Made by a program: the position numbers and the translations under genes. Shown piece by piece: positions 33,101 to 43,100 of a stretch of 64,000 nucleotides of DNA. The stretch comes from Euglena gracilis (taxonomy: Eukaryota; Euglenida; Euglenophyceae; Euglenales). The stretch spans positions 45,239,847 through 45,303,846 of the forward strand of contig CP154954.1 of the NCBI GenBank assembly GCA_039621445.1, given 5' to 3'. The notes beneath the pieces are model-generated. The model was not told where the DNA came from, did no database searches, and worked only from the letters and a program-made list of their open reading frames with translations. Numbering within the stretch: the first letter of the stretch is position 1; each line of letters opens with the position of its first letter.

Positions 33101-36100
33101 AAATTCGAAACACACCCACACACAAAGGAGAAAAGAATGCATTCCCCCCTCCCGCCCCGAGCGTTTTGTCAAACTTTTGTGACTTTTGAAAAAATGGCAA
33201 ACAAATTCATACCTTTCAGAATTTTTATGTGCCCAACGTCATATGTCATCAAAATGTATATCAAAACCGAGTTAACATAACGAGAAATTTAATCTGAAGG
33301 AGCTGGAAAAACCTGGATTCAAAAAAAATGAAAATGCAAAGTGCATTTCCCAAAAACACTGATTGGTCGCCCTTTTCGACCCATTTCTTTTAACCTATAC
33401 CCGACCTATTGATTTATTGACAGCCAACAAAGCTCAATATCCCTTACTTCAGCTGCCTGAACGGCCGCTGGGCAGAGAGATCGTCAATGGGGGAGGAGGT
33501 CCAAGACTAAGTCGAATGATTTGCACCAGCCACCTGAAAAACCTGATGCGGCCTCCGATGCAAGAGGGAAACACAACGTTCTCCCTTGGAAATCGCGACA
33601 CACAAAATGGAAAAAGGTAAATAAACACAAAAGCCCCTAGTTGCATGAATTTTTTTTCCGGAGCTCCCTGGATGTAAACCCCCCCAAACAGAAACCCCCC
33701 AAATACAAACCCCCCAAGTATAAAACCCCCCTGGGGCGTTTGGTTTGGCAACCAAATATAAAGCCCTCCCAAAATAAGTTATCAGATTCGGATCCATCAC
33801 CTCCTGACTCCTCGGATGTTGGTGATTCAGTGGCCTTGGCACTCGAAACGACCGAAAGCGAGACACGAGATGTCTTCGGAGAGGTATTTTTTGTTGGAAG
33901 CAACACAAAAGAGCTACGAGGGACAAAATGGAAAAGGGCAGACAATCGCCAGAAGTTTGGGTTCCCCCCCATTCATTCCCCCTCCCAAATGTAAAACCCC
34001 TGTGGGGGTCTTGAAAGATCTGCCCCAATATAAAACCGGAGGGACCTGGGCCAGTTGAGACCGGGTTCCAGCCAGCCCCCTTGAGGCGGGTGCCATCCTT
34101 TTTCCAACCGGCCCTGATTTTCCAGTGTCCAACCTCTCTGACCAGGACCCCACAAACAATTGGCCATTTTGTAAGTAATCTTTCTGAACAGGCCCTCAGG
34201 GGGTTTTTTAAGCTGCGTGTCTGCACCGTGGAGCTGAAGGCATCCCCTGGCCCCTTTTTAAGGTTGTGAGGTTTGAAATGGCCAGGTATTTTGAAATTGA
34301 GATTTTGTTTGCTGTTCGCTGGGGACAATTACCAGATTATGCCAGGATTACCTGGGATTCCTGCCAGCACCAAAATCGGCCAGCAAAATTTATCCCCTAA
34401 TTTCCAAAATCGTTTGAGGGCTCAGCTCCTAGAAAGCAGACCAGCGGCTCATATTTCATGTTACATTTTTGTGTGAGCCTCAATGCTCAGTGTCAGCTTC
34501 ATGCCTGTTTTGCCTGCAGTCAAATTGGTGGAAATTTTTCAGTGGTTCGTTATAAATGGGGAAATCGTCATCAGACAGGGTCCTTCTAAGTTGGAAGACC
34601 AAAAAGAGCATGCATTTCTACCAACCGGTAAATTTTCTTGACCCAGAAGGAGTTTGCACATCCCATCAACATTTTTTTAGTATATTTCTTAGAGGTTTTG
34701 CATGATGATTGTTTGAAAACCCCTGCCTCACACCCCTGCCTGTCGTCCGCAGGGGTGTGAAAACAGGGAGGGGCAAAATATGCACCGTGCAGTTTTTGCA
34801 GTTTTTTGCAGTTTTCACATTTTGGGGGTTTTTTTGCATTTTTTTGCAGTTTTTTGCAGTTTTTTTTTGATTTCAGTTTGAGGAAACCTGAGGTGCTCAT
34901 TTTTTGGTGCTCTGTCCTTGTTACGCTGGATTATATTGTTTGAAGGGTGTTTCTCAAGAAAAAGCCTCTCTCAAAAAATCTCTTCATGAGTTGTGTTGTC
35001 TACAGTAATCCCACCAGTTGTCTTGCCCCCAACTGTTCAGTTTTGGAACTTTCGGTCCATCACCCATATCACGATGTTAAAAATCTTCAAACCTAAAAAA
35101 AATCTACAACAACCATCACCAAAATCGCTCCATCTCCAACTTGTCTTTAGGGTATGGCCAAATGGTCTGGGAATTTCTTGCAAATAAGAATGACTTCTTT
35201 GAAGCATTTGGCTTGTGTGATATTTGGTCAAAATGCTTGGGACAAGGCCCAATCTTCCACAGGAGCTCGTGCACCTTTGCGTCTCCACGAATCTCGCAAA
35301 CTCCAACTTCAACCAAAATTTGCATATAAAAAAAACAACAGTTTTTGGATTTAGTCCCCAGGAATCCCAAAATAATTAGTTGAATCTGCTCAGGAGTGTG
35401 CAAATGACGATTGCCAAAATAAGCATCGTGACATCTGTCACCACATGCACAAGTTGGAGATGGAGCGATTTTGGTTGGGGAGAAATTGTGGCGTTGTCAC
35501 CGAAACAATCTGCTTTTTTTGGAATGGTGGCTACAACAATTTCTGTTGTGTCGAGAGGCAAGGAAGTTGGCAAAACAGTTGGGGGCAAGACGAATTAAAA
35601 GCATAGAAACTTTCTGCATATGGGTGTGTGCATTTTTTCCATATTTAGCTGTTTGGCACCTCCGTGGGCATGGCCGTCACAAGCTTTGGTGCAGGAAAAC
35701 CAGCGTGAACCAGCATCCAAACCAAACACATGACTTGCGTTTCAGTGCATGGAAACCCATGTACAGTGTACCTTGATTGATTGCTTTCATTTTTATTGTC
35801 AACAGCTCCAAAGTTGTGCAAAATTTAGGTGAATTGGGGCGTTCTCATGTGATTACAAATTACGTTGTTTTGCATATGCACACCATTTCAGCGTGTTTAT
35901 TGTTATTTTTTGTTGATGTGCAGTTTTTTTTTGCAGTTTTTTTTTGCAGTTTTTTTGCAGTTTTTTTTGCAATTTTTTTGCAGTTTTTTTTTGCAGTTTT
36001 TTTTGCAGCTTTTTTTTGCAGTTTTTTTTTGCAGTTTTTTTTGCAGTTTTTTGCAGTGCAGTTTTTGACCTGCCCGTGTGCAGTTTTTGCCCCCCCCCGG

Positions 36101-37190
36101 TGAAAACCACCTTCTTAGCTGCTCCAACAAATGGGAAGGGAAGAGAGAAACTGCCCGTGAGCCTCAAAAACAACCCAGAACTTCACCTTCCAATCACGAG
36201 AGTTTGCCTCCAACAACTGCTCTGAATTTGCGGACCAAGGCGGCCTGGCTGAGGTCCGGCGCGACGCGACTCTTGCTGACTTTTGCTGGGCCATTTCCAT
36301 CCTTGGCTCTCGCTGTGTGGCCATGGTGCGCCTCCCCCTGGCCGTCCCACACAGCTGCATATTGTGCCCATTGTGCTCCAAACGGTACGGGGTATTACGT
36401 AATCCTGACGTTTCAAATCTCATTTCTCATCAATGAATTGTTAATTTGATGCCCATTTTCGTTTCGAGGGCTGTTTTTGCTGATTCACACTTCTTGGCCT
36501 GGTTTTTCAATCCATGGAGGTTGTTCATGTGAGGGAGCTTCCGCCTGTGTCCTGATCATCATCGCAATCACCATCCCACAGCCTGGCTCCGACGGTAGGG
36601 TGCTGAGCCCAGGAGTAGTCCAGGATGGCACGGTGCCTGCTGGGTCCCTCACGCCTCAAGCTCAATCATCTCAGCTGGCGGATTGTGATAGGAATCAGTT
36701 CAAGCGGGCAAGGCTCCTCAAACACTTGATGGTGGTGGTGGCGGTTTGTTGCTGCTTGCTGCTAGTGTTGCTGCTGTTTTTTTCGGGGGGGTTGCAGTTT
36801 CGCAATACCGACAAATCAAGAGCAACGTTTCAATCCTCCATTTCATTGCAGTCCTCAAGTGGTCAGTTTGCCAGTGGAATTGAGTTTGAGATTGTCTTAG
36901 GCGGTCTATTTTGCACTGGCGCTGCAGAGGCGCTGCCACATTTGCATCTGTTTGTGCAATTGCTCAAGTGAGTTTTCAGATTTTTTTTGCGCAGTTGCGC
37001 AATTGCGCAAGTGATGCAGTTGATTTATCCTCACTGGGACCTCTCCCTGATTTGTATTTTTTTTTGCTTTTCAGAAATAGATGCATAAAAATGGTCCCAG
37101 AAACGACATCAAATTCCATAAATAAATTAATAAATCAATCAATCAATCAATAAATAAATAACTAAATGAAAAAATGAAAAAATGAAAAAA

Positions 37191-37241
<51 letters not shown>

Positions 37242-37281
37242 ATAAATAAATAAATAAATGAAAAAATGAATGAAAAAAAAG

Positions 37282-37348
<67 letters not shown>

Positions 37349-40117
37349 AATAAAAGTCCATTAATAAAGAAATAAAGCCCATAAATGAATTCAGAAACGT
37401 TTTCGATTGCACAAGGCAAGTCCATTTTTATGAGCTAAGTGCAAACTAGGCCGCCTAAGGTTGTCTTTTTTTGACAGCATCGTCAAGCTTCACCCCATAC
37501 TAATTGCGCACACCCCCTAATAAGTGCGCAGCCCCGAGGTCCGAAATTTGGTTCCTAAAAGGAGCGTACCGATGCAAGTTTTGGGGGCAAGGATGGCAAA
37601 AGGCTTGAGCCAAATTTTGCACAACAGCAAGGATTTGTTCTTATCCCTTGCAAATACCTGAAATCCAATGTCTTGGACCTCTTTATTTCTGAGCATGGCT
37701 GGCTAAAGATCATCAGAGATAATTAATTATTTTTTTGTGTTTTTTTAACTTTGCAGAATGTGCGCTTCTCCCTCTCTTTTGCCATCTCCCCGTGTAGCTT
37801 CCTGCTCTTCTCGAAATTCATTCGCCCCAAGCATTCTATCATTTCTTCTCTTCTGTCAAACGTTTTTGTCTCGGTCTGTGTCCGAAGCAGGGGCGATCCA
37901 GGAGAGGGGGATACAACCGGAGGGGGGCGATCCAGGAGAGGGGGATCCAGCCAGCCAGCAATGTTTTACCCATCCAGCAGCTCCCAGCCAGGCTGTGGAT
38001 CCACCCTGGGATCCACTGAAAGTTGTTACCAGCCTGGCGGAGCAGCGCTGGAAGTTTCGGCACAAAACGCTAAATTTTTGAAAAAGGGGGTCAAGGATGG
38101 TATTTTTGAGGGGTTTTGGGTTCTTGCCTCAGAATTTGGGCTAAAATCCGGCCAAGCTGGATTTGGATTTTTTTTGCCTGTTTTTGGGTCCCAGGCGTGT
38201 CCAGCTCCTCCCCCCCAAACCCACCCCCAGAGAGGGTCCAGCCAGCACCTTTTTTCCAACCATAACCTTTTTCCGCCCCCCCCCCCCAGCAGTACTTGAG
38301 AAGAACCCGGGTTTGAAGTATTTGAGTTGTTTTCTCATTGTCCCATTTTGGGGAGTGAGTAATTTTGATTTTTTTTTGGACAGACAGAGTTTTTTTTGGG
38401 CAGAGATGCCCCCCAGAATAAGGGGGAAACAATTCCTGTGATTTTTAGGATTTTTTTGGGATTTTTGGGGGTTTTATACCATCACCCTCGAGAATATGTA
38501 TTTTTTCGTTTACAGTGTGGCTAAAAATTACGGAAAACAAAAATTACGGCAAAAAAAATTACGAGAAAAAAATTTTGGCAAAATTTTTATTTTGGCAAAA
38601 TAAATTTTGGCAAAATCTGGTTTTTTCCTAAAAAAATTCTTTCTTCCCTCTGCTTATTAAAAGAAGTAAGTTTCAGTTTCTCATTTTCTCCAATTTAGCC
38701 ATGAATTCACATGCCGTCCCACGTGTTGTGCTGGATAAGGTTGCATCTTCCAAGGCAAAACCTCATGTTTGGACAGACGGTTACACAAAAACCGTCACAG
38801 ATTGGGCACGCCAACATGGGATTCGAGGAGCTATTGATCGCCATGCCAAGGGTGAGTTCAAAGAGATTATTCTTCCTTGGAGTACAGTTAATCTCTGCTT
38901 GAAATTTTGGAAGGACAATGGTTCATATTACGAGCATGAAAAACGTGGCCGCAAGCGTATTCTGACAGATTCCAAAATGGCTGAGGTGCAAGATGTTTCT
39001 CTATGGATTTTTCATTAAATGTGTTGTGACAGCGGAGTTTTTTTTATTTGCTTAAGAACCGCCCTGCCTCAAAGCATCCCTTCGTGCTGAGCCCACACAT
39101 CCTTGTGAATGTAGCACACAAACAGCCCGTAAGTGCGTTCGCTGTGACGAGTTTGTGTGTGACGGTTGTTTTGCTGGCCACTAAGACACAGTGCGTCCTC
39201 ATTGACTCTGAGAAGTCAAAGCATGACCGTCCCAGCATTGTGCTTGCGGCTTCCCAAGAGGGCGTCGGAAACCGACGGAGTGAGAAAATTACGAGAAAAG
39301 AAATTATCGCAAAATTTGGGTATTTTGCCAAAATTTCTGTCACTTGTATGTTCTTTGCCATCGTTGTCTTTTTTTGAGGTGTTCCCTTCCCCCAAAAAAA
39401 CCAATGCCATTTGCAAAATTTCTGGATCTTTTGAGAAAATTACCCCACCCCTTCTGGCAGTCTGATGCAGCTCCATGCAAAGTGACGGAGGTCCCACGGG
39501 TCCCCCTACGGAGCGTAAGTTCCGTTTGCCATCCTGCTGCGTGAATTTGCCAACCACAGTTTCGCCGCCAACGCTGTCTTGAAATTTGATTCCTCAGACA
39601 AGCCTGCCGTCCAGTTGGTGACCGGGAGCGCGGGTGTACAAAGGGGCCTAGCAGAGCACTCCATTTGGTGAAAACAAACAGAACACATTGTATTTCGACA
39701 CTTTCTGGTGTCATTTGTTGGTTTTTTCCCATGCATGCATGCATGCATCTATTTTAGTTAGGGCAAAGGAGTTATGCTTAACGTTACGCCTAACCAGGTT
39801 TTGTGTAGTGCTGAGCTCTTTACATGTTTGAGGCTTGTGGCAGCCAGGGGGACCCGACCCGGCCCGGCCCAGCCCTTGGTTTGCATTTGGGGTCATTTCC
39901 AGGTCAAAAATGTCGAAAAAATCGGAAAAAATTACCCAAAGCCGTCTCTTTGGGTTTCCCCGGCCCGGGCCGCCGGCTGGCCCCCCCCCCCCGGGCCATG
40001 GGTTTTGGGCCGAAAACAGGATGAGGGGTCAAAAAACGCTCATTTTCGGCTCGAAAACTGTTTTTCTGGGTCCGGGAGGCCAAGAGACATCGACTTTTGA
40101 GCAAAAATTTGATGTTT

Positions 40118-40149
<32 letters not shown>

Positions 40150-43100
40150 GTTTTTTTTTTTTTTTTTGGTGTTTTTTTATTTTTTTTTTTTTTTTTTTTG
40201 TTTTTTTTTTTGTTGAGCAAAAATTTTTGATTGTTTCCTTTTTTTGGCCCGAAATGTCAAAAACAAAAGCTTGTTTTGGGCCGTAAAATCAGCTATATCT
40301 CGGGCTTTGCGGGGAGTTACAGGGAAACCAATATACCATTAGATAGGGCGTTCAAAGGGCTTCAATTTCAGTCTCTGGACATTTTCTTTTATTTTGCTTC
40401 ATTTCCGAGATATAATGGAAACAGCGATTTTTTTGACCCCAAAAAGAGTCCAAAAATGAAATGGGCCGAAATTAGCCAAAAAAATGGCCGCAGCTCAGGC
40501 TACACGAAGAATTGGGAGAAAAAAACTGAAGCATGGTTGGATAGGCTATTCAAAGGGCTTCATTTTTGGTCTCTAAACATTTCCTTTAATTTTGCTTCAT
40601 TGTCGAGAAAATTGAATTTGAAAAAATCAGGTTTTTTTACCAAAAAAATAACGGCCCAAAAATCACCCCAAGATGGCTGTTTTGCCAAAAAGCGCGTTGG
40701 AACACAGGCCAGGCGTGTCGGCGGCCAAAATGGCGAATGGGGAGCGATAGAGTAGAGGGCCTCCAGGGGCACATTTCGTCTTGCCGACAATTAGATAATG
40801 TACGTTTTCTCGAGATATTTTCGAAAAATCGATTCTTTGACCGAATCTCACCCCTGCGAAATGACAGAGTCGGATTTGGTGAATCCTACCCAGTTTGGAC
40901 CCCTTCACGGGTGAATGGCTTGGGCCTGGCAGGGAGTTTGGTTCAAATGGAGGTGATCCGGAAACTGTCCAGGGAACGGGACTGGGGTCTTGATGATGAT
41001 CTGCAGTTTTCATCACCTACCAAGGGGGGGTTCTACCCCCCCCAGCCCCTCGGTAGATGAGTCAGGTAGGGGTGTTCTACCCCCCTTTTTTCCCCAGTGG
41101 CCAGCTTAGCTCTTCCTCTGAAGAGACAAGAGCTCAGCGACCCCAACCCTATTCTTTCAATTAGCCCAGGACCTTGGGGGGCAAATGTCACCCCCCCATA
41201 TAAGTGTTTATTTTGAATATGAATGTATGTATATATTTTTCTTTAGAATAATATGCACATTCATGCAATATCCATGTTAGCTTTTGCGTAGTCATGATGG
41301 GTGCCCTGCAGCCAGGAGGTCACTGTCCAATATGGCAAGTTTCCCAACCGGGTACTCTACCTCTCCTACGGATTTGTGTTGGACCACAACCCGTACGATA
41401 ACGTGGTCGTGTTCGAGCGGGTCCGGGACCTTGCCGAGTTCTGCTCCACATTCTTGGCCAGCAGGTCCATGACCCCGCCATCGCCCGCCTTTCCTTCATC
41501 AGCCTTTTGGCCTTTTGGCTTGAAGCCCGTTGTGCCTCGCTTTCTCAACCTCTGGCTTGCCCCATCCCCAGTGCCATCACCCACCCACTCACAGGTGGCG
41601 CTGGGTCTCGGCCAAGGACCTACAGCGGAAGCTCAAGCACAATTTAGCCCCTGTCCAGAGTCAACCCTCCAAGTACAACTCCAACACAACTCCAACACCT
41701 CCAAGTACAGCCTGGGGGGCATTTCTGCCGTTTGTAGCCCGAGCTTGAATAGGCAGAGGCTCTGAGTCTGACCCTTGACGTGGAAGCGACAAGTTTGTCA
41801 CAAAAACCCCTGGGGTTCCAGACAGGGATTACTCAGAGGGAAGTTACCCCTGTCTACCCACTAACCCCCCCAGCCCCCCCTCAGTTTTTTTTCCCAGCCA
41901 GAGCCAACCAAATTTTTCAGCTTTGGAGCAGTTCACTCGGACACTCGTGCAGGCCCGAGGTAGTGCGTGAGTGTGCGCCTTTTTATTTACACAAGACCCA
42001 GATCAAGTCAGGATTGGCTTTGACTCAGAGCCTTGCCGGTTATTTGTTGCAGCCTCAATGGTGGATGGGCGCCTCATCCATGGTGCCTCTTGAGGTTTCA
42101 GGCAGCCATTCGTTCCTTGCTTGACAGTATGTGCAAATGCGACAGGAAGCAAAATCAGAGGTCACCACTTTGACTTCGCATCATTATTTTCCTTGTTATC
42201 TCCCCCGGACGCCTGTCTTGCGTCTTTTGGGACTTGCAGATAGATTATTTCCCAGGAAATTTTTAAGCACAGCATTTGGAATTGCATTCCAGCTTCTTTC
42301 AACCTAATGTTTTTTATATTTCCCTCATGACCAGCATTTATTTCCAGTTCAGATCAATCTTGTTGTGGGCAAAACCGTGGAAAGGCAAAAAAGCGACACC
42401 TGATGGGCGGGTTCAGTTCCAGTAAATTATCTTTGACAGTTCCAAAAGAGAGACACAAATTCTCTCCTCTAAAAATATGCCATTCTTTCGTTTTGCAGAA
42501 CAATCGGACATTTTTCTGGGTCTCAGATTCACTATGGCTACGTTTTCAAGCAAATTTTCCATTCTTCATTTCTATTTTTTTCCCATTTCCATTTTTTCAT
42601 TTCTGCAATCCAAAAGGCATTATTATTATTATTATCATCATTATTTCTCATGCAACTTTTCATAGTGAGCTTTCAATCACTGAAGGTTGTTTTCTTCACA
42701 GAAAGTTTTAGTAACCAGCGAAGCAAAATGAGAATTTTCGCGTCTGATGCCTTCCGACTTCCAAGCTTCACCCGTCGGCATTTTCTTGGGAGTCTACATC
42801 TCGCAGCCAGAATGAAAGACCCAGGGGTGGGTGGGGCTGCATTTGGGAGGGGTGGTTTCTGGGAGTCAAAATGGTTCATACCACCTTCGTTTGTCAGCAG
42901 CTCGCACAAAAGTCGATACTCATGCAACATCTCTCAGCAGCAACCAAATGCATTTTCAGGATGCCCATCGCCTCTTTGGAGAGCCCCCCCCCTTTCAACT
43001 TCCAGGTGCCCCCTGGCGGATGCCTCCAGGCCGCATCACTGGGGATGGGCTGGGAGTTCCGGGAGGGCAGAGGTCCCTTTTCTTTGGGCGGGCCGGGTTG

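Noticed and set aside
33780-33990. Acidic Ser/Asp-rich frame as an exon of the SET gene
   Set aside because: It lies among fold-back words and shares its end (TKWKRADNR) with a frame 300 bases upstream (TKWKK), which suggests a decayed mobile element; it does not fit SET phases or family order.
39461-39514. Apparent exon SDAAPCKVTEVPRVPLRS with a perfect gtaagt donor in SET intron 4
   Set aside because: The splice sites look good and the phase fits, but using it would place a segment before NHS that does not match the family, and its donor overlaps the acceptor needed for the NHS exon. It might be an alternative exon.
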